This document shows, piece by piece, positions 9,380 to 16,919 of a stretch of 64,000 bases of DNA. The number at the start of each line of letters is the position of its first letter. Position 1 is the stretch's first letter. Origin of the DNA: Ignisphaera sp. (GTDB lineage Archaea; Thermoproteota; Thermoprotei_A; Sulfolobales; Ignisphaeraceae); contig JAWBKZ010000001.1 of assembly GCA_038831005.1 (NCBI GenBank), positions 62,001 through 126,000 of the forward strand. The letters run 5' to 3'. The position numbers and the translations under genes are program-made. The notes under the pieces are model-generated. The model ran no database searches. It was not told the DNA's origin and saw nothing but the letters and a program-made list of their open reading frames with translations.

Positions 9380-9528
9380 CACTTGTAACCATCTATACAG
9401 AGGCCAAGTCTTTTAGCCATTGCGCATAGATTATTTAGACCAACTATGGCTTTACCTTTTCTTTCAGTCCTAATTACGGCAATCTTACCCAAAATATTTA
9501 CAGAAGCTTTTTCACATTTATCTACCAT
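9376..9528 (-). CDS. Small uncharacterised protein (50 aa)
   Basis: A 50-codon frame in the space between HMG-CoA synthase and the next gene. The ATG at 9528 is preceded by GAGGT about 11 bases upstream, a plausible ribosome binding site. The product is basic and has four cysteines, with the core IAVIRTERKGKAIVGLNN and the tail CIDGYKC. The AGA/ATA-rich codon choice matches real genes here, and the frame fills the gap exactly. Its stop overlaps the HMG-CoA synthase stop in a CTAG palindrome. I do not recognise a family; the cysteines could bind a metal, but that is a guess. Confidence 0.5.
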   Translation of the reverse strand: MVDKCEKASVNILGKIAVIRTERKGKAIVGLNNLCAMAKRLGLCIDGYKC

Positions 9529-9589
9529 ATATCTCTAAACCTCTAAATTCAATATAATTATTGAAATTCTCTACGAATGTTATACAGAT

Positions 9590-10069
9590 TTAGAACAGGT
9601 CTTCATCTTCTATATATTCGCTTTCCTCAAATTCCTCATGATGCTCCAATGAATCTGTTGAAAATCTTAAACCGCTTTTCTCAAAAATCTTGAGAGCTTC
9701 ACCAAGAGGTAAACCAGTTTTCCTAAGTTTTGCCGCCATAGAGCCCCATCTAGATCTAAACTTTGAGGGAACTAGAGGTCTCACTCTTTTTGCTGTTTTT
9801 CTAGGCACATAGTTTTGATCCATGCCTGGAAGTCCGAAAGCGCCATCGGGTAACTCGACAATTTCATCTCTCTCTATAAGTCTTATCAGTATCTTTCTAA
9901 GCCTATCCTCACCTGCAATACCACTAAATCTCTCTCTAAGCTCTCTCCAGATCAAAGGTCTTCCAGCAGATTTAATGTATTCTTTAACAAGTCTTTCTAG
10001 CTCCTCTTCTGTAGGTGCCTTAAATACCTCTACATCTTCATCTTCATAAAGTTTCTTAAGCTTGACCAT
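9590..10069 (-). CDS. Uncharacterised protein with winged-helix-like N-terminal half
   Basis: A 159-residue charged protein. Residues 20-80 read like a winged helix: SAGRPLIWRELRERF followed by DRLRKILIRLIERDEIVEL and a short hairpin. The second half is basic (KTAKRVRPLVPSKF) and the extreme C-terminus is strongly acidic. It could bind nucleic acid or be part of a larger complex. The ATG at 10069 has GGTGAG upstream. The 50-residue gene follows 61 bases downstream on the same strand, so the two may share a transcript. No specific function is proposed. Confidence 0.65.
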   Translation of the reverse strand: MVKLKKLYEDEDVEVFKAPTEEELERLVKEYIKSAGRPLIWRELRERFSGIAGEDRLRKILIRLIERDEIVELPDGAFGLPGMDQNYVPRKTAKRVRPLVPSKFRSRWGSMAAKLRKTGLPLGEALKIFEKSGLRFSTDSLEHHEEFEESEYIEDEDLF

Positions 10070-10203
10070 CTACTCACCTATTATAGTATATGCATTAAGG
10101 TTTATAAACTTTCTTATCATGAACAGTAAAAACGCCTATATATTTTAATCATTTTTTCTCCTGCTTAAATATTATCACCACACTATGATATCTATGGATA
10201 ACT

Positions 10204-10512
10204 ATGAATGAAGAGTCAATCAAACTTATAGTGATTGGGGCAAGACCTGAAGATATTGTTAGATGCATCATAATAGCTAGTAAAGCCAGGAAATATGTTC
10301 GACATTATGCTAATGTACATATATTTCTAGCATCAAATTCTAAAGGCTTTAGCGGTATTGCTGTTGAGGACGAGGTCTTTGTTGAATGTATAGATGAAGA
10401 AGAATCATTGGAGCAGATAATAGACGGTATATCTAGGGCAGTATCAAAAAGAAAATTCATGGGAATTCCGTTAGCAGCAGGAATAACAGATGAAGAGATA
10501 GAATCTAGGTAA
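10204..10512 (+). CDS. Uncharacterised small alpha/beta protein
   Basis: A 102-residue protein beginning with strand IKLIVIGARPEDIVRCIIIA, a second strand VHIFLAS and an acidic C-terminal half. The pattern suggests a small Rossmann-like or ACT-like fold, but I recognise no family. It is preceded by a 130-base region containing TATATATTTTAA-like sequence. The codon usage matches the genome. Confidence 0.6.
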   Translation: MNEESIKLIVIGARPEDIVRCIIIASKARKYVRHYANVHIFLASNSKGFSGIAVEDEVFVECIDEEESLEQIIDGISRAVSKRKFMGIPLAAGITDEEIESR

Positions 10513-10651
10513 AGAAGTATTGGATATATAAGTATTAAAATTTAGGTATTATTACATCTCTAGACCTTAAAGCATATATACTCTTCAGATATAAAAGTCT
10601 GGAAAGCAGTATGTGACTAGGATACAAAAGGTATTTTTACAGGTGTGTATA

Positions 10652-11380
10652 ATGTCTGAATCTATAGAGTATTCAGGACTAGTAGTAGAGCTACTGTCTA
10701 GCCTTAAGAGATTCCTAAAATTCAAAGAACTTGAAAGCATCTTAGAGATCTCTATACCGACTCTTTGGAGATACATACATGGTGATATAAAGCCTACAGA
10801 AGATAGAGCAAAAAACATGCTTATGAAGCTACTCAGTAAACCTGTAATAGACACAGTTATGTCTAGAATTGTCAAGATGGTTGATAGTGATGTAGTGAAC
10901 TTGTATAGTATCGTCTACAATATAGATGTGCTGACTTTAGCATCTATAGACGCCTTATTATGGAGCAAAGATCTAGGTCTTACGGCTGTAGTAACAGTTG
11001 AAGTTGACGGGATATCTCTTGCAACAATGATTGCAAAAAGACTAGGAACGAAGCTAATTGTTATTAAGAGAAGAAAGGAGGTGGGATTCGATAGATTTAT
11101 CGAGTTAAGCTACGTTACATCAATGCCACCAGAAGTTGTTACATTATATCTACCTGAAGGTGTGCTTGGATATGGTGATAGAGTTCTAGTCGTTGATGAT
11201 CTTGTTAGAAGTGGAAGAACAAGTGGAGCTGTATGTGAGTTAATTAAGAAAAGTGGAGCAAAAGCCGTAGGATTCTATGCTCTTGCGAGCATAGGGGGTA
11301 CATGGAAAAAAGTTGTGAGTCAATATGTGGGTGAACACCAAAGATCGCTCTTCGAGTTAAAGACTTCTAATGAGATGTAA
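10652..11380 (+). CDS. HTH plus phosphoribosyltransferase-domain regulator (GfcR-like)
   Basis: About 242 residues. The N-terminal part looks like a helix-turn-helix (ESILEISIPTLWRYIHGDIKP). The C-terminal two thirds are a type I phosphoribosyltransferase domain whose PRPP-binding motif RVLVVDDLVRSGRTSGA is intact. This architecture is that of GfcR-like archaeal regulators, which sense a metabolite through a PyrE-like domain and act on carbon or nucleotide metabolism genes. AGGTG at 10641-10645 supports the ATG at 10652 over an upstream GTG at 10613. Targets are not identifiable here. A catalytic orotate phosphoribosyltransferase role is less likely because of the HTH. Confidence 0.8.
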   Translation: MSESIEYSGLVVELLSSLKRFLKFKELESILEISIPTLWRYIHGDIKPTEDRAKNMLMKLLSKPVIDTVMSRIVKMVDSDVVNLYSIVYNIDVLTLASIDALLWSKDLGLTAVVTVEVDGISLATMIAKRLGTKLIVIKRRKEVGFDRFIELSYVTSMPPEVVTLYLPEGVLGYGDRVLVVDDLVRSGRTSGAVCELIKKSGAKAVGFYALASIGGTWKKVVSQYVGEHQRSLFELKTSNEM

Positions 11381-11430
11381 AATACTGGATACATATATCA
11401 TCATATACATTACTCAACGATGTCAAGACT

Positions 11431-12075
11431 ATGGAGAAGGTATTTGAGATTTATATAGTTACTAACATTGATTTAATCTCATGTAAGCAGATATTACAGG
11501 TTATAGAGAACCGTAAAGGAAAAATACATCTATTATGTGGAGGTCTTGGAGCATGTATAGATATTATTCAAGTAATTGATAAAGGTGCTGGTGTTGTCAA
11601 AATACATGATGATGATTATGTAACTAAATTACTTAAACATTACGGCCATTATTCATCAGGTAAATGGATCTCTATAGAAGGATTGTGTATAGCTGGTATA
11701 GATTCTAAGAATCCTATTCAAAATATGGAAAGGATCTCAAAGACTCTACCTAGAGATTGTGCAATATATCTAGTATTTTCGACATATAGTTTGACTAGCA
11801 CAAAATGTGGAAAGAGTAGGTTTATGGGAAAAGAACTCGATGTAGGTTTACCCAAAGATATTGTTACAAGATTTTTAGATAGCATAGAAAGACCATTGAT
11901 ATACATTTCCTGTTCAGACTTAACTAATGATACTTGTATATGCACTCTTGAAAAAAATGTGATTTATGTAGCTATACCGAAATACTATCAATTAACTGGA
12001 TTGAAAATTAATAAAAAAGATACCGAGATATCTATTGAAGTAGCCGAAGTATTACGTTATTTGCCTGGGGCATAG
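11431..12075 (+). CDS. Degenerate calcineurin-like phosphoesterase-related protein (tentative)
   Basis: A 214-residue protein. Its order of segments resembles archaeal calcineurin-like phosphoesterases: HLLCGGLGACID where 'GN(H/N)D' would be, EGLCIAGIDSKNPIQN like the 'I-x-GIGG-x-NP' stretch, TKCGKSRFMGKELDVGLP after the place of the 'HxPP' motif, and PLIYISCSD where 'xxxGHxHE' would fall. None of the metal-binding histidines is present at these places. It may be a pseudoenzyme, or the likeness may be fold-level only. It stands 50 bases after the HTH-PRTase gene on the same strand. Confidence 0.55.
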   Translation: MEKVFEIYIVTNIDLISCKQILQVIENRKGKIHLLCGGLGACIDIIQVIDKGAGVVKIHDDDYVTKLLKHYGHYSSGKWISIEGLCIAGIDSKNPIQNMERISKTLPRDCAIYLVFSTYSLTSTKCGKSRFMGKELDVGLPKDIVTRFLDSIERPLIYISCSDLTNDTCICTLEKNVIYVAIPKYYQLTGLKINKKDTEISIEVAEVLRYLPGA

Positions 12076-12163
12076 AACGTCAACACTTATATATCTTAAA
12101 ATCTATCAAAATGATGTACAATGTTATAACTGTCCTCTCAAGGTAAGGTATTGGTGAGCGATA

Positions 12164-12691
12164 ATGACTATGGATGCCAATGAATATGTGAAAATAAGAC
12201 CTGCAACAAAAGACGATCTAGATGACATTATAGCAATCAATATAGAATGTCTACCTGAGCACTATCCATATAGCTTCTGGTTAGAGCATTTAGAGAAATG
12301 GAGCGATGTATTCTATGTAGCTGAGGTTAATGGTCGTATCGTCGGCTATCTCCTTTCAAGAATTGAGGAAGGAGCAACCTTTTGTAAAAGTGGAAAAGGT
12401 AGAGTAGGACATATAGTTAGCGTGGCTGTAAAAGAAGAGTATAGAGGTAGAGGTTTAGCTACAGCAATGTTATCAGCAGTAATATACGTTCTTCAAAATG
12501 TGTATAATGTTGAGGAGATCCATCTAGAAGTGCGTATCAGCAATACTAAAGCTATAAGGCTTTACGAAAAACTCGGATTTATAAGGATGGCCCAGGTTAG
12601 GAGTTACTATCTCGATGGTGAGGACTCATACATAATGGTGAAGAACCTAGCTCCTACACCATGTAGAGCTAAGTCTGTAGAATATCTATAG
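12164..12691 (+). CDS. GNAT family N-acetyltransferase, RimI/Ard1-like
   Basis: Transfers acetyl from acetyl-CoA, probably to protein N-termini in the cytoplasm. The 175 residues contain the full GNAT core: a start with IRPATKDDLDDIIAIN, motif A with HIVSVAVKEEYRGRGLATAML (the 'RGxG' acetyl-CoA loop), and the motif B region LEVRISNTKAIRLYEKLGF. LPEHYPYSFW matches crenarchaeal Ard1-type enzymes, whose archaeal members acetylate Alba and other proteins. TTGGTGAGCG upstream serves as the ribosome binding site for the ATG at 12164; an ATG at 12170 is an alternative. Confidence 0.9.
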   Translation: MTMDANEYVKIRPATKDDLDDIIAINIECLPEHYPYSFWLEHLEKWSDVFYVAEVNGRIVGYLLSRIEEGATFCKSGKGRVGHIVSVAVKEEYRGRGLATAMLSAVIYVLQNVYNVEEIHLEVRISNTKAIRLYEKLGFIRMAQVRSYYLDGEDSYIMVKNLAPTPCRAKSVEYL

Positions 12692-12701
12692 GCTGTAATC
12701 A

Positions 12702-13571
12702 ATGTATACGAGAATTATAACAAAATTCTGCAATTGTGTATATCTAGAAAAATATCCGATAGTAATGATCAGAAGAAATGAATTAGCCATAAGGATAAGT
12801 TATAGCTACTTATCGGTATCCGATATATGTATAGCAAACTGTTTCCTAGTAGCATCATCGCATAAGCCTATGGGCTCTATTTCTGTGGGCCGTGTTATTC
12901 ATAGGGGTGTAGACGTGGAAAATATTTACGAGGGAATGAGGGTTGTGTTGTTTCCAATTAACTCACCTCGATATCTAGAAACTCTAGGAGGGGCACAAGA
13001 GGTAGCAGTAATAGACCATCATTACGTTAAACCTGCCGAGTTCAAGAACTACAGCGATATAGAAACAATGTTAATAGCAATGCTATCTGTAGAAAGCGAT
13101 GTAGTGGACCTGGTTAAGGGAAAGGACATTCTCATTATGGGTAATGATATTTCCCTACTTACTTTTGCATACTATGCATCACGATACTCGTGTAGGATAG
13201 GAACAATACCTAAGCTAACTATAAATAGTAAAGTCCTTAAAGGTGAACATGTATCTCTACATAATTCGGATAAAAAATTCGAAACAATTGTAGTAGCTAC
13301 ACCAGATCCCACAGCCATCTGCTTAGCCATAAAGAATCTGGCAGCTCATAAAGCCACAATAATACTCTATCCACAACTAAACAAACTTCTAAACGGAATT
13401 TGTATCAACAATAAAGAGATAAGGATGGCAACTATTGGGCTAGGGAACATGCAGATAGGGATCGAAATTTTTGAAAACTTTAAGGAATTCTTGATGAAGG
13501 AGATAACAATTATTGACCATGAAGATTTAACGGAACATGTTTCTAGACCTCTAATTCTGAGATTTAGATGA
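12702..13571 (+). CDS. Degenerate medium-chain dehydrogenase/reductase-like protein
   Basis: A 289-residue protein with the outline of a zinc-type alcohol dehydrogenase. A GroES-like N-terminal half contains GSISVGRVIHRGVDVENI and YEGMRVVLFP, like the 'GHExxGxVxxxGxxV...GDRV' stretch. A Rossmann half follows, with DILIMGNDISLLTFAYYA in place of the 'GxGxxG' dinucleotide loop. Catalytic zinc ligands and the glycine pattern are missing, so it is probably not a normal NAD-dependent enzyme. It starts ten bases after the acetyltransferase gene. The 3' end overlaps the convergent radical SAM gene by 21 bases. Confidence 0.6.
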   Translation: MYTRIITKFCNCVYLEKYPIVMIRRNELAIRISYSYLSVSDICIANCFLVASSHKPMGSISVGRVIHRGVDVENIYEGMRVVLFPINSPRYLETLGGAQEVAVIDHHYVKPAEFKNYSDIETMLIAMLSVESDVVDLVKGKDILIMGNDISLLTFAYYASRYSCRIGTIPKLTINSKVLKGEHVSLHNSDKKFETIVVATPDPTAICLAIKNLAAHKATIILYPQLNKLLNGICINNKEIRMATIGLGNMQIGIEIFENFKEFLMKEITIIDHEDLTEHVSRPLILRFR

Positions 13572-15113
13572 CAAATAATTAAAGCGGTACTCAAAATATT
13601 TAGGATTGAATCCTATATCCACTACCTCTGTCCATGGAGGATCATTCATCCAGCCGGTATAGATGTAGGTATAGTTGCCTCTAGATTTGATTAGCTTTAT
13701 TAATGTTGAAGGAGAGCATGACTTAAATGCACATTCAATTATAGTAGACGAGATACTTCTATCGCCTTGAGCAAGTATTGCCTGTATGAAACCCCATTTA
13801 CTGTCCATAGCATCGAGACGCACAAAACTATAGTTTTTGAGAAGCTCTCTATACCTTTTTATTCTATCGGCATTATTCATGACATGTATTGGTGGAAAAT
13901 ATTGGTAAGGAGTCCAAGGTTTCGGTATGAGGATGTTTACAGGTATTTCGAGAAAATGGTATCTTCTAATAATTCTTAGTCTATCCATGAGAATTCTCAG
14001 AGAATTCAATTCTTCATCTATATTCAGCTGAGGAAATCCAGTAATGAGGTACATTTTTACATGTTCATATCCTACTTTGTATGCATTAATAATTATCTCT
14101 AAAATTGTGTCTATATCTAGGCACTTACCTATGCTACAACTAAATCTTTTGACAAGTGCTTCAGGAGCTATAGTTACGGTCTTCTGACCTAGATTGTATA
14201 ACAATTTTAAGCGCTCTTCATTAACATGGTCTGGTCTTAGTGAAGGCGCACTTACACTTACTCCATTCTCATAGAGTTTTTCTAGTAATTTATCGATATA
14301 TGGGATATTGAATAATGATAATGAATAAAATATGATTCGTCTTGCTAAAGTATTGAATTTAAACCCATTCTCTATAAGATCCTTCACAACATTTTCGGAT
14401 CTATATCTAAATGGATAGAATAAATGACCCTCCATACAGAAGGGACATAAGTATGGACAACCTCTTGATAATTCGATGCGCACTCCGTATCCGTATATGG
14501 GTTCCTCTTCTGGGGAATACACTTGTTGGACTGGATGAAATGCTGTATCAAGAGATTCTACATAGCATCTTTTAGCTTTCGAGTCAAACGGTGAAATAGC
14601 CACACAATTTATGTCCTCTAGCATTCTTAGAGGTCTATCATCTCTAACAGCATCGACAATTCTATCTAAAACGTTTTCAGCTTCACCTATTACAACAGCA
14701 TCGACAATTTCTGTCAAAGGTAATGGATTGGCCGTAGGCGCTATACCGCCAGCAATAATCAATGGTTTTGCATTTTTTCTGTATCTAGGTAGAAGATTTA
14801 AAGCTCCAAGAACTTTAGCTACATTTATGTAATCGAGTTCAAAAGATAATGATACTAAAAGAGCATCGAGATGTCGAGGATCAATATCTTGGTCGAGCGA
14901 CTCAAGAACGTCTTCCTTTATGTTGTACACATACCGATACGCTATAGTATTGTTCAGACTGTTTATATACTCATAAGCAAGATGCATAAATAGAGAACTA
15001 GAGGCAGCTCTATAGGGAATAGGGATAAATATACCTATTTTAGTGTCTCCCGGTTTCCCTTTCTTGTTTACTTTATTAAATTCTTTTTTGGGTTTAAAAA
15101 CTACCCTGGTCAT
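13551..15113 (-). CDS. B12-binding-domain radical SAM protein
   Basis: A 520-residue protein. The N-terminal 190 residues resemble the cobalamin-binding-like domain of this superfamily (KIGIFIPIPYRAASSS, and PLIIAGGIAPTANPLPL). The radical SAM core begins with the cluster motif RGCPYLCPFCMEG (C-x3-C-x2-C) near residue 217-226 and continues through a TIM-barrel-like region (LITGFPQL, KPWTPYQYFPP). This type is common in archaea and usually annotated only at superfamily level. The reaction is unknown. The ATG at 15113 is the first in frame. The gene lies downstream of the zinc-finger gene on the same strand. Confidence 0.88.
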   Translation of the reverse strand: MTRVVFKPKKEFNKVNKKGKPGDTKIGIFIPIPYRAASSSLFMHLAYEYINSLNNTIAYRYVYNIKEDVLESLDQDIDPRHLDALLVSLSFELDYINVAKVLGALNLLPRYRKNAKPLIIAGGIAPTANPLPLTEIVDAVVIGEAENVLDRIVDAVRDDRPLRMLEDINCVAISPFDSKAKRCYVESLDTAFHPVQQVYSPEEEPIYGYGVRIELSRGCPYLCPFCMEGHLFYPFRYRSENVVKDLIENGFKFNTLARRIIFYSLSLFNIPYIDKLLEKLYENGVSVSAPSLRPDHVNEERLKLLYNLGQKTVTIAPEALVKRFSCSIGKCLDIDTILEIIINAYKVGYEHVKMYLITGFPQLNIDEELNSLRILMDRLRIIRRYHFLEIPVNILIPKPWTPYQYFPPIHVMNNADRIKRYRELLKNYSFVRLDAMDSKWGFIQAILAQGDRSISSTIIECAFKSCSPSTLIKLIKSRGNYTYIYTGWMNDPPWTEVVDIGFNPKYFEYRFNYLSSKSQN

Positions 15114-15165
15114 TGTGTATCTAGCAGGTTAACATTGGCTATAGAGGTTATAATTCTTAGCAGAA

Positions 15166-15591
15166 TCATCCATGTCTTTTCATAGCAGCATTCTTTTTTA
15201 AGATATCAATAACGGAATCTAGACATTCACTCAGTATATCGCTATGCTTCTTCCTTATATGGTCTTCAATTACTTGCACAGGAAGTTCTTCTTCACATAT
15301 ACTACATATAGCCATAGACGTATTGACTTTTCTAGCTATAGGTTTTAGCTTAAGAATTAAAGGAGCTGTATACTTCATCAAAACTCGTGACTTCATAGAT
15401 GAGCCTGTTTTTTCAATGATTCTCTGAACATAACCCCTAATCTGATGTTTACTTAAATCATACTTCATAGCTATAGTGCTAGGGCTAGCACCTTCTACAA
15501 AATAGTCATAAAGAGCTTTCACAATCTCTTCTCTATTTGCTAACACCTTAAGTATTAGATACTCGAGTACAGACTCGGTAGAGCTCTTCAC
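15166..15591 (-). CDS. HTH and C2H2-like zinc-finger protein, possible transcription regulator
   Basis: A 141-residue protein. Residues 20-65 read as a helix-turn-helix: YFVEGASPSTIAMKYDLSKH followed by QIRGYVQRI. Residues 90-115 carry a C2H2-like finger, ICSICEEELPVQVIEDHIRKKH, of the pattern C-x2-C-x12-H-x4-H (counted by eye). The combination of an HTH and a zinc finger suggests a DNA-binding regulator. A TATA-like TTTAAAAATTTTTATG lies just upstream, and a short inverted repeat at 15663-15681 lies beyond it. The B12 radical SAM gene follows 52 bases downstream on the same strand. Confidence 0.7.
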   Translation of the reverse strand: MKSSTESVLEYLILKVLANREEIVKALYDYFVEGASPSTIAMKYDLSKHQIRGYVQRIIEKTGSSMKSRVLMKYTAPLILKLKPIARKVNTSMAICSICEEELPVQVIEDHIRKKHSDILSECLDSVIDILKKNAAMKRHG

Positions 15592-15662
15592 GCTTTCCCC
15601 TTCTTCACACTTAATTTCATAAAAATTTTTAAACTGTATAACACAACTAATTTATAAACTTT

Positions 15663-15681
15663 TCCCTATTTTTACTAGGGA
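15663..15681. promoter_or_regulatory. Inverted repeat, possible operator
   Basis: A perfect 6-bp palindrome TCCCTA with a 7-base spacer and TAGGGA. It lies in the divergent region between the zinc-finger/HTH gene (start 15591) and the ribbon-helix-helix gene (start 15918). Both neighbours are probable DNA-binding proteins, so it could be an autoregulatory site. There is only one copy, so this is a weak call. The rest of this 326-base spacer is AT-rich and shows no other feature. Confidence 0.3.
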
Positions 15682-15917
15682 TCATCATATTGTATAGGCA
15701 ATATATAAATATGTATATATAAACATTTTGAATGTATTATCAAGCTAACTAAACCTTAATTGAGCGTATACCATTACTTTACACTAATGAAAATCGCTAT
15801 TAACTCTCATCATAATGTATATGCCGTTGCTTAAAACTGTAAGGTATATATGTAAGTCCTACCAAATTATACTGGGCCACTTATGAACTATTACTGTTTT
15901 GTGATGGGCGAATAATT

Positions 15918-16169
15918 ATGAAAGAAAACACTAATCAAATAATAGAAATTGAAATTCCCCTCACAAGAGTGATCTCAATCAAAATTGATGTAGAGACATT
16001 AAATGAAACAGACATAATTTTCAGAAAGAAAGGATTCAGAAGTAGATCCGAACTAATTAGAGAAGCATTAGTTACATACATAGAGCTTTTAAAAAGATTT
16101 GATAGAGATGAATTAAGGAAAATATTATCAACGTTACTATCAGTAGATGATGTGCGTAAAAAAAGATAA
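15918..16169 (+). CDS. Ribbon-helix-helix (CopG/NikR-type) DNA-binding protein
   Basis: An 83-residue protein. After a short lead, the strand VISIKIDVETLNETDII is followed by the helix pair KGFRSRSELIREALVTYIELL, the standard MetJ/Arc fold with the 'SRSExIREA' helix. Such proteins act as dimers on palindromic operators. No effector domain is present. The ATG at 15918 has GATGGGCG upstream. The tRNA-Leu gene follows 43 bases after the stop. The protein may be a chromosomal regulator, or a regulator left by the element that used the tRNA. Confidence 0.85.
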   Translation: MKENTNQIIEIEIPLTRVISIKIDVETLNETDIIFRKKGFRSRSELIREALVTYIELLKRFDRDELRKILSTLLSVDDVRKKR

Positions 16170-16212
16170 AGCTTCACAAATTACATCCACTATAGGAGTT
16201 AATATAGCTATA

Positions 16213-16300
16213 GCGGGGGTGCCCGAGCTAGGTCAAAGGGGTCGGGCTCAGGACCCGATGGCGTAGGCCTGCGTGGGTTCAAATCCCACCCCCCGCACCA
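16213..16300 (+). tRNA. tRNA-Leu, anticodon CAG
   Basis: A class II tRNA of 88 bases with CCA encoded at 16298-16300. The acceptor stem GCGGGGG pairs with CCCCCGC. The anticodon stem TCGGG/CCCGA encloses the loop CTCAGGA, with anticodon CAG at 16249-16251. A long variable arm, TGGCGTAGGCCTGCG, follows, and the T arm is GTGGG-TTCAAAT-CCCAC. The long variable arm and the anticodon both indicate leucine (CUG codons). Stems are almost all G-C, as expected in a hyperthermophile. No intron is seen. A degenerate copy of its 3' half lies at 18091-18140. Confidence 0.95.
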
Positions 16301-16439
16301 TGAAACCTTGTTTCACTATGAAGTTAACTACTTCTTCAACCAGTCTTCTCGTCATCAGTTTGAGATTCTGTTTGGAAAGTCCTGCAGTTAATCTGATTTT
16401 CAATTCTGACGCTTCAACCCAGCGACTATTGGAAAAAGT
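16248..16439 (-). pseudogene. Possible integrase N-terminal fragment running into tRNA-Leu
   Basis: On the minus strand a frame is open from just after a TGA at 16440-16442 to a stop inside the tRNA, 63 codons. It encodes RWVEASELKIRLTAGLSKQ, then a helix with TRRLVEEVVNFIVKQ, and a tail GVGFEPTQAYA that is read from the tRNA itself. A frame that enters the 3' end of a tRNA from the element side is what the int(N) piece of an SSV-type integrase does after integration. The helical segment is compatible with a core-binding domain. There is no convincing start codon, so it would be a remnant. Homology is not proven. Confidence 0.3.
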
Positions 16440-16751
16440 TCATTATTTTCATTACTGGAGCAATAATAGATACCTTCATAGATATGACTTTCTTTGATGT
16501 AGATGTAATGGACATTATGTTAATGAGACTACAGAGAATAACGAAGCTTGTTGACACTATAGCGAAGCAGTAGAAGAGGAAATGAATTCTAGTTCATAAA
16601 TATTGAGATAACTCAGAGGTCAGGGTTAGAGGTATCGATGGGACTACTCTTGTTGTAGTGTCTAGTTCATCTCTATCGTTGGTTCAGCAGATCGGCGCAA
16701 GCGATGGAGGTGACATCTCTCACCATTAGAACAATCTAAACTACGGTTCTC

Positions 16752-16919
16752 ATGAACTCATATGGAATAGCAACATCAACAATATATGCGATGGTGTTAC
16801 TGATAATTGTAATACTCTCAATAGCGATACCACTGGTATTCCTAAGGTACATACTGGTCTTTATCAACAAAATATTTCAGTTTTCTCTTGCACCTCTTTT
16901 GTCTTGGGTATGTGAATGA
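16752..16919 (+). CDS. Small hydrophobic membrane protein (55 aa)
   Basis: A 55-residue frame with one or two membrane helices (MVLLIIVILSIAIPLVFL near residues 14-31). Its TGA overlaps the ATG of the next gene as ATGA, a translational-coupling arrangement. There is no strong ribosome binding site, and an in-frame stop lies 15 bases upstream of the start codon. It might be a chaperone or partner of the secreted protein that follows, or a decayed piece of a larger gene. Confidence 0.4.
   Translation: MNSYGIATSTIYAMVLLIIVILSIAIPLVFLRYILVFINKIFQFSLAPLLSWVCE

Noticed and set aside
16273-16497. A plus-strand frame starting inside tRNA-Leu
   Set aside because: It begins in the tRNA, has no ribosome binding site and shows poor codon use; better explained by the tRNA and the decayed segment after it.
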